Assembly (NCBI GenBank): GCA_025782395.1
Contig: JALGZD010000144.1
Coordinates: forward strand, 1-33,974
Origin: a bacterium
Lineage (GTDB): Bacteria; Joyebacterota; Joyebacteria; Joyebacterales; Joyebacteraceae
Length of the DNA stretch: 33,974 nt
Direction: 5' to 3'
How positions within the stretch are numbered: the stretch's first letter is position 1; each line of letters begins with the position of its first letter. The notes beneath the pieces were generated by a model. The model was not told the origin of the DNA and did not search any database. It saw only the letters and a program-made list of their open reading frames with translations. Position numbers and translations under genes: made by a program. This document shows positions 14,047 through 24,100 of the stretch, one piece after another.

Positions 14047-15573
14047 ATGTCGATCGTACTGGACGGGAACACACTCACTGTTGACAAACTTGTGGCGATC
14101 GCGCGGCACGGGGAGAAGGTCGAGGTCCATCCGGATGCGCTCGATAGGATCAAGGTTTGCCGTGCGATGCTGGAAGAGAAGATCCAGGCACACGAGATCA
14201 TGTACGGGGTCAATACGGGCATCGGTGAGTTCTCCGAGGTCGTGTTGACCGACGAGCAGGTCGGGCAGTTTCAGAAGTACCTCATCTACAATCACGCCGC
14301 CGGTATCGGCGACCCCGCGCCGCTCGAGTACGTGCGCGGAGCGATGGCCGGACGGATCAACGTGCACTGCAACGGCAAATCCGGGTGCCGCCCGGATATC
14401 ACTCTCACCTTTGTGGCAATGCTCAACAAGGGAGTGACCCCGTTCGTCTGTCAGAAAGGTTCGGTAGGGGCAAGCGGTGATCTCGCGCCGATGAGCCAGA
14501 TAGCGCTCCTCCTCATGGGTGAGGGGGAGGCCTACTACAAGGGTGAGCTCCTTCCCGGCAGGGAAGCGATGGAGAAGGCGGGCATCCCGATTCCCGGTCT
14601 GGAGGCGCGGGACGGACTTGCCGCCATCAACGGCTCGAACCTCCTGACCGCGATGAGCGCTATCCACATCTATGACATGACGCGCATACTCAAGCACGCT
14701 GAGATCGCCTGCGCTATGTCGCTCGAGGCCCTGATGGCGAACACAAAGCCGTACGATGTGCGCCTGCACCAGGTGCGCGGGTTCAAGGGCGCCATCAGGA
14801 CAGCGGGAGTGCTGCTCAAGGTGATGGCGGGCGGTGATGTGGCAGAGGGCAACCTGAAGATGAAGGTCCAGGACGCTTATTCGATGCGTTCGACTCCGCA
14901 GGTCATCGGCGCTGCACAGGATGCGATCCTGTGGGCGAAGAGTCAGGTCGAAGTTGAACTCAACGGCGTTGGTGACAACCCGGTCTTTTTCCCTGAGCAC
15001 GAACTCACGATCACCGGCGCGAACTTCCAGGGCTCACCTGTCTCGCTCCCGATGGACATGGCTGGTGCGGCCATAACGATGGTCTGCGTTCTGTCGGAGC
15101 GACGCATGAATCGCCTGACGAACCCGGCGCTCTCGGTCGGACTTCCGCCGTTCCTCTCAAAGGGCGCCGGGATGATGTCCGGAATGATGCTCTCGCAGTA
15201 CACGGCCGACAGCCTCATCGTTGAGCAGCGTATTCTCTCGATGCCGGCGAGCATCCAGTCGATACCGGCAGCAGCGGATCAGGAAGATTTCGTCTCGATG
15301 GGCATGAACACAGCGATCAAGAACGGACAGATCATCGACAATGCGTACGGCGTTCTGGGAATTGAGTTCATGGCGGCGGCGCAGGCGATGGACTTCCGCG
15401 ATTTCAAGAAGGGGAAGGGCACGAGCGCGGCGCACGCGGTCATTCGAAAGCACGTCGAATTCCTGGACATCGACAGACCGCTCTATCCCGACCACACAGC
15501 AATGCAGAAACTGGTTCAGTCGTGTGAGATCCTGGATGCTGTTGAGAGCGCTGTGGGAAAGCTGGATGAGTAA
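14047..15573 (+). CDS. hutH: Histidine ammonia-lyase (HAL/PAL/TAL family)
   Basis: The protein has 508 residues, the usual length. It deaminates histidine to urocanate and ammonia, the first step of histidine breakdown. The self-made MIO electrophile comes from Ala142-Ser143-Gly144 in G-S-V-G-A-S-G-D-L-A-P. Other active-site residues fall at the positions known from Pseudomonas HAL: Tyr53, His83, Asn195, then Gln275, Tyr278, Arg281, Phe327 and Glu413. His83 and the Glu in Q-E-D-F-V-S-M separate histidine lyases from phenylalanine or tyrosine lyases, which carry Leu/Phe and Gln there. Tyr-Asn before His83, where HAL usually has a Leu-Ser, is slightly unusual. GAGGAGAG precedes the ATG. No hutU, hutI or hutG is adjacent. 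Confidence 0.9.
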   Translation: MSIVLDGNTLTVDKLVAIARHGEKVEVHPDALDRIKVCRAMLEEKIQAHEIMYGVNTGIGEFSEVVLTDEQVGQFQKYLIYNHAAGIGDPAPLEYVRGAMAGRINVHCNGKSGCRPDITLTFVAMLNKGVTPFVCQKGSVGASGDLAPMSQIALLLMGEGEAYYKGELLPGREAMEKAGIPIPGLEARDGLAAINGSNLLTAMSAIHIYDMTRILKHAEIACAMSLEALMANTKPYDVRLHQVRGFKGAIRTAGVLLKVMAGGDVAEGNLKMKVQDAYSMRSTPQVIGAAQDAILWAKSQVEVELNGVGDNPVFFPEHELTITGANFQGSPVSLPMDMAGAAITMVCVLSERRMNRLTNPALSVGLPPFLSKGAGMMSGMMLSQYTADSLIVEQRILSMPASIQSIPAAADQEDFVSMGMNTAIKNGQIIDNAYGVLGIEFMAAAQAMDFRDFKKGKGTSAAHAVIRKHVEFLDIDRPLYPDHTAMQKLVQSCEILDAVESAVGKLDE

Positions 15574-15608
15574 GTCCTGGAACCCACCGGCGTGAGGATT
15601 CCCGGGGG

Positions 15609-15713
15609 CCGAACGGGCAGCTCCGGCAGGCGAACGGGCAGCTCCGGCAGGCGAACGGGCGGCTCCGGCACGCGAACGGGCCGCTGCGGCACGCGAACGG
15701 GCCGCTGCGGCAC
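15609..15713 (+). repeat. Five tandem copies of a 21-base GC-rich unit
   Basis: Units of the form GCGAACGGGC-[AGC]-GCT-[CG]-CGGCA-[GC] lie end to end at 15609-15629, 15630-15650, 15651-15671, 15672-15692 and 15693-15713. The first two and last two are near-identical pairs, showing stepwise duplication. The array fills most of the 168-base gap between the ammonia-lyase and glutaminyl-tRNA synthetase genes. It is distinct in sequence from the 20-base array at 13062-13120. Function is unknown; it has no spacers. Confidence 0.92.
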
Positions 15714-15741
15714 GCATCCGTAGGGAAAGGCAGTTCGGTAG

Positions 15742-17496
15742 ATGGCGAAGAACGACACGGAACGTGCCCTCGATTTCGTAAGGGCGAGGGTGGAAGAGGA
15801 CAACCGGACCGGGCGGTTCGATGGACGCGTTCAGACGCGTTTCCCGCCCGAGCCGAACGGCTACCTTCACATAGGTCATGCGAAGGCGTTCACCCTCAAC
15901 TTCTCGATCGCCGATGAGTACGGAGGTCTATGCAACCTCCGATTCGACGACACGAATCCGACCAGGGAGGAGACGGAGTACGTTGACCAGATCCAGGAGG
16001 ACATCCATTGGATGGGGTTCGATTGGGGCAACCGTCTCTTCTACGCGTCGGACTATTTTGATCGGCTCTACGAGTATGCGCTCGAGCTCATCAGGCTCGG
16101 AAAGGCGTATGTCTGCGACCTCTCGCAGGAGGAGATGCGCGAGTACCGCGGGACACTGACCGAGAAGGGGCGGAACAGCCCGTACCGCGACCGCTCGGTT
16201 GAGGAGAACACAGAGCTCTTCGAGCGCATGAAGGCGGGGGAGTTCCCAGACGCTTCGAGGACGCTTCGCGCGAAGATCGACATGGCCTCGCCGAACATCA
16301 ACATGCGCGACCCCGTTATATACCGCATTCTCCACGCCTCACACCACCGGACGGGTAACAAGTGGTGCATCTATCCCATGTACGATTTCACCCACTGCCT
16401 GTCGGATTCCATCGAACGCATCACGCACTCGAACTGCTCGATCGAGTTCGAGGATCACAGGCCGCTCTACGACTGGTTCCTCGACGAACTGAACGTCTAT
16501 CACCCGCAACAGATCGAGTTTGCGCGTCTGAACCTCACGCGCACGATTCTCAGCAAACGGAAGCTCGTTCGCCTCGTGGATGGAGGGCTCGTGTGGGGGT
16601 GGGACGATCCACGCATGCCGACGATAGCCGGGCTCAGACGACGCGGCTACACGCCCGAGGCCATCAGGGATTTCCTGGGCCGCGTCGGTGTGGCCAAGAC
16701 GCCGACGACCATCGAGATTGAGCTTCTTGAGCACTGTCTGCGTGACGACCTGAACGCGCGTGCGCAGAGGGTTATGGTCGTTCTCAGGCCGCTCAAGGTC
16801 GTGATCGAGAACTACCCCGAGGGGCAGGTCGAGGAGCTCGATGCCATCAACAACCCTGAGGAAGAAGGGGCGGGAACGAGGAAGATCCCGTTCTCGCGCG
16901 TCATCTACATCGAACGTGGCGATTTCCACGAAGATCCCCCAAAGAAATTCTTTCGGCTGGCTCCCGGACGCGAGGTCAGGCTCAAACACGCCTACTTCAT
17001 CACGTGCCGCGAAGTGGTGAGGGACCCCGCGACGGGCGAAGTCGTCGAACTGAGATGCACCTACGATCCCGAAACGCGCGGTGGCGACGCGCCGGACGGT
17101 CGCAAGGTCAAAGGAACGCTCCACTGGGTCTCGGCGGAGCACGCCCTCGATGCTGAGGTGAGGTTATTCGATCATCTGTTGCTCGAGGCTCCGCCCGAGG
17201 AGAGGACTCTCCCGGGAGAGGAGCTTTCAGCCGACGGCGAGGCGATCTCGGATGCGGCAGGCGTCGCGCAGGACTTCACCGATCTGATCAACCCGGATTC
17301 GCTGGAAACCCTCGTGAGCTGCAAGGTGGAGCCGAGTCTGGCGAGTGCAGAGCCGGGCACGCCATACCAGTTCATGCGACACGGCTACTTCACGATCGAT
17401 TCCGTTGATTCGCCGGCCGGAAGCCTCGTCTTCAATCGCTCGGTTGGCCTGAGAGACACGTGGGCGAAGATAGCGAAGGCGCAGGGGAAGAGCTAG
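15742..17496 (+). CDS. glnS: Glutaminyl-tRNA synthetase
   Basis: The protein has 584 residues and charges tRNA-Gln with glutamine. The class I signature H-I-G-H is at residues 43-46 in [12 protein letters not shown], and the KMSKS equivalent I-L-S-K-R-K-L is at 269-275. R-F-D-D-T-N-P, D-W[11 protein letters not shown] and [11 protein letters not shown] mark the GlnRS branch rather than GluRS. The C-terminal anticodon-binding beta-barrels include A-x-F-x-R-x-G-Y-F-type sequence ([10 protein letters not shown]). Its presence suggests direct glutaminylation rather than the GatCAB route alone. The sirtuin gene begins just after its stop. Confidence 0.96.
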   Translation: MAKNDTERALDFVRARVEEDNRTGRFDGRVQTRFPPEPNGYLHIGHAKAFTLNFSIADEYGGLCNLRFDDTNPTREETEYVDQIQEDIHWMGFDWGNRLFYASDYFDRLYEYALELIRLGKAYVCDLSQEEMREYRGTLTEKGRNSPYRDRSVEENTELFERMKAGEFPDASRTLRAKIDMASPNINMRDPVIYRILHASHHRTGNKWCIYPMYDFTHCLSDSIERITHSNCSIEFEDHRPLYDWFLDELNVYHPQQIEFARLNLTRTILSKRKLVRLVDGGLVWGWDDPRMPTIAGLRRRGYTPEAIRDFLGRVGVAKTPTTIEIELLEHCLRDDLNARAQRVMVVLRPLKVVIENYPEGQVEELDAINNPEEEGAGTRKIPFSRVIYIERGDFHEDPPKKFFRLAPGREVRLKHAYFITCREVVRDPATGEVVELRCTYDPETRGGDAPDGRKVKGTLHWVSAEHALDAEVRLFDHLLLEAPPEERTLPGEELSADGEAISDAAGVAQDFTDLINPDSLETLVSCKVEPSLASAEPGTPYQFMRHGYFTIDSVDSPAGSLVFNRSVGLRDTWAKIAKAQGKS

Positions 17497-17555
17497 GTGC
17501 TGCAGTGCCCGGCGTGCAGTGCACGGCGCTGTTCGCGGGGCGTCGGACGGCATAC

Positions 17556-18362
17556 GTGCAGTCTGCCGAGGAGGACACGATAGGCGGCGACCTCAAGAGG
17601 GCGGCATCCATCATCCGCGAGCGCCGCGAGACCGTGGCATTCACGGGCGCCGGCATCTCGGTCGAGAGCGGCATCCCGCCTTTCAGGGGCCCGGACGGGC
17701 TCTGGACGAAACACGACCCCAGCTTCATCGAACTGGGGCATTTTCTTGACGACCCAGCCGGTTCATGGATTTTCATCCGGGAGCTTTTCTTCGATGCGAT
17801 CGAGCGTGCGGAGCCGAACGCAGGGCACATCGCCGTCGCCGAACTTGAGAGAGCCGGCTTCGTCCGCTCGGTCATCACTCAGAACATAGACGGCCTTCAC
17901 CAGATGGCGGGGAGCGAGAAGGTCCTCGAGTTCCACGGGACAACGCGCACGCTTCACTGCCTCGACTGCCACGCTGCATATGCGCGGGAGAACGTCGACC
18001 TGTCGAAGATGCCACCCACCTGCCCGAGTTGCGGCGGCGTTCTTAAGCCCGATTTTGTTTTCTTCAGCGAGCAGATTCCGGAGGACGTATCGCGGGACTC
18101 ATTCGCGGAGGCGGGGGCTGCCGGAGTCGTTCTGGTTGTCGGGAGTACGGGCGAGGTGATGCCGGCGGCCTACGTGCCCGTCGTAGCGAAGGAGGCGGGG
18201 GCCATGGTCGTAGAGATCAACACATCCGTATCAGCCTACACGAGAGACGTGACGGACATTTTCCTGCAGGGAAAGGCCGGAGATGTCCTGCCGGAGCTGG
18301 TGCGCGAGGTGCTTGGCACGGTGTGTGAGAACTGTAGTGGGGTTTCTCGGGGAGCTGCGTGA
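17556..18362 (+). CDS. Sirtuin (NAD-dependent protein deacylase)
   Basis: With this start the protein has 268 residues. It removes acyl groups from lysines using NAD+. Visible landmarks are G-A-G-I-S (31-35), P-P-F-R-G-P-D-G-L-W, the N-I-D motif in T-Q-N-I-D-G-L-H (108-115), catalytic His127 in F-H-G-T and four zinc cysteines (135, 138, 156, 159). The distal NAD loop reads G-S-T-G-E-V-M-P-A-A where G-T-S-L-x-V-x-P-A-A is usual. K-P-D-F-V-F-F-S-E replaces the usual R-P-D-V-V-x-F-G-E. The start is unsure: GTG 17505 and 17514 are in-frame alternatives directly after the synthetase stop. GTG 17556 leaves the normal N-terminal helix length. Likely co-transcribed with glnS. Confidence 0.9.
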   Translation: MQSAEEDTIGGDLKRAASIIRERRETVAFTGAGISVESGIPPFRGPDGLWTKHDPSFIELGHFLDDPAGSWIFIRELFFDAIERAEPNAGHIAVAELERAGFVRSVITQNIDGLHQMAGSEKVLEFHGTTRTLHCLDCHAAYARENVDLSKMPPTCPSCGGVLKPDFVFFSEQIPEDVSRDSFAEAGAAGVVLVVGSTGEVMPAAYVPVVAKEAGAMVVEINTSVSAYTRDVTDIFLQGKAGDVLPELVREVLGTVCENCSGVSRGAA

Positions 18363-18408
18363 TCGCTGTGTCCGGCCTGCCCTGACGCACTTTGGGAGGA
18401 GTGAAGGG

Positions 18409-20979
18409 ATGTCAAAGCGAGCGCTCGGGAGAGTGGCCGACGGGCGGGCTCTTCTTGTCATCATCACCGCCACCGGTATCCTCACCTCTGTATTTGCGCG
18501 GGCGTCAGTCGATGATCGTGGGTGGCTCGGCATCTACTCCGATCCTGTCGCGGAACTGCCTGCGATCGAAGAAAGCGCCGGTGGCTCGGACGCGCTCGAA
18601 GGGGCCATATCCGGGCTTCTTGTAACAGTGGTTTTCCCGGATTCACCGGCGGAGAAGGGCGGTCTTCTTGAGGGTGACATCATCGTCGCGACTCGCGGCG
18701 AGCCGTTCTTCTGTCCAGCCGACAGCGTACGGGCCGTATTCTCCTCGCGTCTTGAGGGCAAGACCGCAGGCACGCCGTTCCCGCTCAGAGTGATCCGCGA
18801 TGTTGTCAGCCGCTCGTTCGACCATCGAACCGTCCGTTGGTTCGATGCGGACGAGACTCAGGCAGGAGGCCCCGGCTCGAGCTGCGCCCCGGATCCGGAA
18901 GAGATGTTCTGGCAAAACCCACAGATGGCGATCGATGAAATATCCTCCGGCGACTCTCTCTCCGTCAGCGTTTCGAAGAGGCAGGCCGTGAAGGAGCTTC
19001 CGGTAATACTGGGCCTGAGACCGGAGGCCCGCTGGCCCAGCCCGAGATCGAACGCAGACATCCTGCGGGGGCAGCACTACTCGTCGAGCGAGTTCACACC
19101 GATCGTCTGGTCGCTCGCGGATGAATTCGGCGTGAGGGCGGAAACAGAGGACCTGCTTCATCGCCTCAACCGTTGCCATGCGGGGAGTGACCCGTTCCGG
19201 CTTGAGACCATGATGCTCGTCCACCGTGACCCGTTTCTGCTGGAAGGTGTAACGCGGAGGATCATAGATGGCTACGCGGGCATCTCTGATGGGCGAGAGG
19301 GTGTCGTCACGTCGATTCCCCTTCTCGTGCCTTTGTTCGAGCCGGCAGGAGTGAAACCGTTCGCCTGGGATGGTGGCGCCCCGGGTATTGCAGAGACGGC
19401 GGCGGCTGGTGCTCCTCCTCGCTTGCTCATGGATGAGGCAAAGGATCCCGCCGCCGCGCTGCTCGACGACGTGGAGCGCGTTCTGTCGAGAGCCCGGGAG
19501 TATCACAGTATGGCCTTCGCAGCACTCACCGGGGAGGAAAAGGCTTTCCTGGATGAGGAGCGATGGAATCTCTCGGACGCTTTCGCCGGTGAGGTCTACA
19601 TCCACTTCGACGAAGACCGTGGCAGATTCGCGAAGAACAAAAGGATCCTCGATCTCGCACGGAAGGTGGACTATGGAACGCTTCTGGAGTGCGCAGAGAC
19701 GGTCGGGCTTCTGACCGATCCGGAATGGGCGAGGGCAGCGGGTGAGCTCCTCCGCCACGCGCTGACAGATTCCCTGGCGAAGGGTGTCGTTCTTGAGCGA
19801 GACACACCGTTCGGTCGGCTGGTGATCGGCGGTACGGGCAATCACTGGCACCGTGGAAACGACACGGCTTTCCTGATCGATCTTGGGGGAGACGATTTCT
19901 ACACGGGCAACTGTGGGGGAAGCGCCGGGTGGGGAGTCCCGATCTCCGTCTGCATCGACATCTCCGGAGACGACGCTTACGAAGCGACGACCAAAAGCTG
20001 TCAAGGGACCGGCTGTCTCGGTGTCGGCGCCCTTCTCGATCTCGAAGGCAACGACGAGTATATAGGTCAAGAGTGGGCGCAGGGAACCGGGTACTTCGGA
20101 GTCGGGTGGCTTCACGATGCTTCCGGCGACGATGTCTACCGGGGGCGCACGTTCTGCCAGGGTGTCGGGCTCTTCGGGGTCGGGCTCCTGATCGATGATG
20201 CCGGTGACGACCGGTACGAGGGTGACTGCCACGTGCAGGGCGTGGGACTCGCGCGCGGGATCGGGGCGACTATCGAGCACGGCGGAAACGACGAGTACTA
20301 CGCGAAGGGCCTCTACCCGACCGGTTACGGTGATGCGGGCATCTTCGATGCCTGGTCGCAGGGGTGTGGAATGGGTTTCCGCACGCTGGCATCAGGCGGG
20401 TTGGGGCTCTTGCTCGATGAGGCCGGCGTCGATCGGATGGAAGCAGGGAACTTCTCTCAGGGTGGTGGATACTACTACGGCTACGGCATCGTCTCCGCCG
20501 GCGGGTACGACGGCGACACGTACATCGGTTCGCGATACAACCAAGGCTTCTGCGCTCATCAGGCGGTCGGCGTATTCCTGGAGTCCGGCGGTGACGATCG
20601 CTACACGACCAGGCAGGGTGTTGCTCAAGGTCTGGCGTGGGACGAGTGCGTCACGCTATTCATGGACGAGGGAGGGGACGATATCTACGAGGGGGGCTCG
20701 TTCTTCTCTCAGGGGGCGTCGGCTCACAACAGCTTCTGTTTCTTCCTCGACAGGGGAGGAGACGACGTCTACGACTACGTACCCGGCCCCGCCCGCGCCG
20801 GCGGGAACAACTACCACGGTGGAACGAGCTTCTCGCTCTTCATCGACGAACACGGTCGGCAGAACAGCTTCCTGTCACCCGAGCCTGTGACGGAAGTCTA
20901 CTCTCACCATCCCGAGCACGGCTTCGTCCTCGATCTGGATGGAAGCGTACAGTCGTTCATGTCGAAGAGGGATTGGTAG
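18409..20979 (+). CDS. Exported PDZ protein with about eleven G-D-D-x-Y repeats
   Basis: The protein has 856 residues. An N-terminal hydrophobic signal (about 11-30) leads to a PDZ domain (about 38-130; V-F-P-D-S-P-A-E-K-G-G-L-L-E-G-D-I-I). The middle (130-480) is of unknown fold, with helical, charged stretches. From residue 483 to about 820, roughly eleven repeats of 26-27 residues run [LIV]-x-[ID]-x-x-G-[GDN]-D-x-Y-x-G-x(4)-Q-G-x-G-x-x-G-x-G. Their regular Asp, Tyr and Gly suggest a beta-solenoid, perhaps Ca2+-binding; they do not fit the RTX nonapeptide. GGGAGGAG supports ATG 18409, 46 bases after the sirtuin. I do not recognise a named family for the repeats. Confidence 0.82.
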   Translation: MSKRALGRVADGRALLVIITATGILTSVFARASVDDRGWLGIYSDPVAELPAIEESAGGSDALEGAISGLLVTVVFPDSPAEKGGLLEGDIIVATRGEPFFCPADSVRAVFSSRLEGKTAGTPFPLRVIRDVVSRSFDHRTVRWFDADETQAGGPGSSCAPDPEEMFWQNPQMAIDEISSGDSLSVSVSKRQAVKELPVILGLRPEARWPSPRSNADILRGQHYSSSEFTPIVWSLADEFGVRAETEDLLHRLNRCHAGSDPFRLETMMLVHRDPFLLEGVTRRIIDGYAGISDGREGVVTSIPLLVPLFEPAGVKPFAWDGGAPGIAETAAAGAPPRLLMDEAKDPAAALLDDVERVLSRAREYHSMAFAALTGEEKAFLDEERWNLSDAFAGEVYIHFDEDRGRFAKNKRILDLARKVDYGTLLECAETVGLLTDPEWARAAGELLRHALTDSLAKGVVLERDTPFGRLVIGGTGNHWHRGNDTAFLIDLGGDDFYTGNCGGSAGWGVPISVCIDISGDDAYEATTKSCQGTGCLGVGALLDLEGNDEYIGQEWAQGTGYFGVGWLHDASGDDVYRGRTFCQGVGLFGVGLLIDDAGDDRYEGDCHVQGVGLARGIGATIEHGGNDEYYAKGLYPTGYGDAGIFDAWSQGCGMGFRTLASGGLGLLLDEAGVDRMEAGNFSQGGGYYYGYGIVSAGGYDGDTYIGSRYNQGFCAHQAVGVFLESGGDDRYTTRQGVAQGLAWDECVTLFMDEGGDDIYEGGSFFSQGASAHNSFCFFLDRGGDDVYDYVPGPARAGGNNYHGGTSFSLFIDEHGRQNSFLSPEPVTEVYSHHPEHGFVLDLDGSVQSFMSKRDW
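19855..20870 (+). repeat. Region coding for the G-D-D-x-Y protein repeats
   Basis: This is the in-gene repeat block of the PDZ protein. The clearest copies are L-I-D-L-G-G-D-D-F-Y, A-L-L-D-L-E-G-N-D-E-Y, W-L-H-D-A-S-G-D-D-V-Y, L-L-I-D-D-A-G-D-D-R-Y, V-F-L-E-S-G-G-D-D-R-Y, L-F-M-D-E-G-G-D-D-I-Y and F-F-L-D-R-G-G-D-D-V-Y. Each is followed about ten residues later by [AS/C]-Q-G. DNA copies have diverged, so the array is old and kept by selection on protein. Two copies in the middle are longer or degenerate (G-V-D-R-M; Y-D-G-D-T-Y). Confidence 0.85.
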
Positions 20980-21122
20980 CGAGGCGAGTTGCGCGAAGCG
21001 TGGTCACGTTTGTCATGAAACCAATTGGTGCATTGATGTTTCTGATAGGACAGGCTGCTGACTGAGATTGCTGACTGGAGTTGATGACGGAGGTTCCTGG
21101 ATCTCGATGATTGAAGGGGGAT

Positions 21123-24100
21123 ATGCCTGTGAAGAGAGTGATTGGCCGGTTTCTGCTTATTATCGCTATCGTGTGTCTTGCTGCTTCCGCGTACGCGGTA
21201 GCACCGCACGCGGGGATGATGCGTTACCCCGATGTGAGTGAGTCGCAGATAGTGTTCTTGTACGCGAACGACCTCTGGCTCGTTTCCAGGGAAGGTGGAG
21301 TCGCCCACCGGCTCACGAGCGTGTCGGGCACCGAGACATTCGCGAAGTTCAGTCCGGGCGGCGATCGCGTCGTCTTTCGGGCGAACTACGATGGAAACAA
21401 CGATCTCTATGTGCTTCCGGTGGCGGGCGGCATTCCATTCAGGGTCACACATCACCCTGCAGGCGAGCTTCCATCCGACTGGACGCGCGGTGATGAGATC
21501 ATCTTTTCGGCCTGGGGGGCGGGCGGCAACCCCCGAACGCTCCAGATGTTCAAGGTGTCGTCCGAAGGCGGATTGCCCGAGAGCATGCCGGTTCCGTACG
21601 GCAACAACGGTACTGTCAGCCCTGACGGCAGGTGGCTTGCGTACACGCCGTACTTCAGGGATTTCTCCTCCTGGAAACGCTACATGGGCGGCCGAGCAGC
21701 CGACATCTGGCTTCTGAACCTCAATGATCATACATCCAAGAGGATCACCGACTGGGGCGGTACGGACAGCGTGCCGATGTGGAACGACTCGGACATCTAC
21801 TACGTGTCGGACGCGGGCTCGCGTCACCGGCTCAACATCTGGGTCTACGACACGAAGACGAGCAAGCGGCGTCAGGTAACCAAGCACTCGGACTACGACG
21901 TCAAGTGGCCTTCCATCGGCCCCGGTCCTGATGGTGACGGAGAGATCGTCTACCAGCTTGGGTCGGAGATGCGTCTTCTCGATCTGGCGTCAGGACGGTC
22001 GCACGCCGTGGAGATCACTGTGCCGGGCGACAGGCCGAGGCTCAGAGTGAAGTCGTATGACGCTTCGGACACGATGGACGATGGCGACATCTCAGCAACC
22101 GGTGTGCGAGCCGTTGTGAGCGCGCGGGGTGACATCTGGTCGCTTCCGGCTGAGAACGGGACACCACGGAATCTCACGAGGACGAACGGTGTGGCTGAGC
22201 GAGATCCCTCCTGGAGTCCGGATGGACGATGGATCGCGTATTTCTCCGATGAGACCGATCACTACGAGCTCTACATCAAGCAGTCGGACGGCAAGGGAGA
22301 GACGCGCCGTCTGACCAGTGAGAAACTCGGTTTTCTGAACAGCCCGGTATGGTCTCCTGATTCGGAGTGGATCGCGTTCTGGGATGAGACGGGGACGCTC
22401 TATCTGCATGATCTCGAAAAGAAGAAGACGCGGAGCGTTCACAAGGCCTACTCGTTCCGCTCGCGGGGGATCAGTTGGTCGAGCGATTCCAACTGGATCA
22501 GTTTCGCCGACAATGTCTCCGATCGAGAGAACAGTGCTGTCTTCCTGTACGACGTTGAGAACGACGATGTCCACCAGGTAACGAGCGGTATTTTCAGTGA
22601 CACGTGGCCTGTGTTCGACAGGGACGGCACCTATCTTTTCTACGCGAGTCAGCGTGATTTCTCAAAGCCGACATACGCCGATGAAGGAGGCAACTGGGCC
22701 TACTCCCAGACGGACAGGCTGATGTTTGTGCCGCTCTCTTCGGAGACCGAGTCACCGTTTGCGCCCGAGATCGATGTCGAGGAATGGGATGATGACGAAG
22801 CGGAGGAAGATGAGGACGACGAGTCGGACGACGATGGCGGAGATGACTCGGAGGATGATGGGGACAAGGACGACGATGATGGGGATGATTCGGATGATGA
22901 TGGGGACAAAGACGACGAGGGAGATGACGAGGATGCGGAGGACGAGGAGGACGAGGAGGAGCCGATCACCGTCGACCTGGATGGTTTCGAGCGCCGCGCC
23001 ATCCTGCTTCCGATCGACTCCGGAGCCTTCACGCATCTTGCTGTCAACAGCTCCGGTCAGCTCCTGTACGTACGGGGATCTCGGGGGAGGTCGCATGGAG
23101 AGCGAGGATCAGCTCAGGTGATGCTGGCTGATCTCGAGGACGAGGACGATATGGAGAAGACGGTCCTGTCATCGGCGAACTGGTTCACCATGTCGGGAGA
23201 CGGCGAGAAGATCCTGGCTGCCAACCACGGTGCGTTCGCTATCGTCGATGCAGCGTCCGATCAGAGCTTCGACGATGCCCTGCCGACTGCAGGAATGCTC
23301 GTCGACGTGGATCCGCGCACGGAATGGCGGCAGATACTGCGCGATGTCTGGCGCATCTACAAGTACTACTTCTACGCGCCTAACATGCACGGCGTCGACT
23401 GGAACGGTGCGTGGGACGACTACTCGGCCATGCTCGACGACGCTTCCTCCCGGAGCGATCTGACCTACATCGTCGGTGAGATGATCGCTGAACTGAACGT
23501 GGGACACGCGTACTACTTCGGCGGTGAGCGCGAGGAGACACCGAGCGTATCCGTCGGCATGCTGGGTTGCGACTTCGAGCTGGACCACGGAGCGTACAGG
23601 ATCGCGGAGATCCTCGAAGGCGGGAGCTGGGACTCAGATGCCCGTGGACCGCTGAGCCGGGCGGGCATAGACGTGAAGGAGGGGGACTACCTCCTTGCCG
23701 TCAATGGAATGCCGGTCGATACGTCGAAGGATCCTTGGGCAGCACTGCAGGGAATGGCCGGGTTCACTGTCACGCTGACTGTCAGCGAGAAACCTGAGAT
23801 GGGCGACGACGATCGGGAGATCGTGGTGGAGCCGCTCTCCGGCGAGAGAGACTTGAGATACAGGGCGTGGGTTGAGGCTAACCGTGCCTATGTCGAGGAA
23901 CGATCCGACGGGCGCGTGGGATACATATATGTCCCCGATACCGGCGTCAACGGCCAGAATGAGCTCAGACGCCAGTTCGGCGGGCAGCGCAGATACGACG
24001 CTCTCATCATCGACGAACGCTGGAACGGTGGCGGTCAGGTGCCTACGAGGTTTATTGAGCTTCTGAACAGGCCGATCCTCAACTACTGGACGCAGCGCTA

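Noticed and set aside
13015-15000. Long antisense open frame (661 codons) opposite the methyltransferase and hutH genes
   Set aside because: It lies entirely over two well-supported genes on the other strand, has Arg/His/Leu-rich composition typical of antisense reading of GC-rich genes and no recognisable domain.
14047-15573. Tyrosine or phenylalanine ammonia-lyase or aminomutase
   Set aside because: His83 and Glu413, which mark histidine lyases, are both present.
15609-15713. CRISPR array
   Set aside because: The 21-base units adjoin without unique spacers, and no cas gene is present.
18643-20280. Antisense open frame (545 codons) opposite the repeat protein
   Set aside because: It is opposite a clear PDZ and repeat coding sequence; codon periodicity of the repeats explains the lack of stops.
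19855-20870. RTX (hemolysin-type calcium) repeats
   Set aside because: RTX needs the nine-residue G-G-x-G-x-D-x-U-x pattern; here the period is 26-27 residues with D-x-Y and Q-G.
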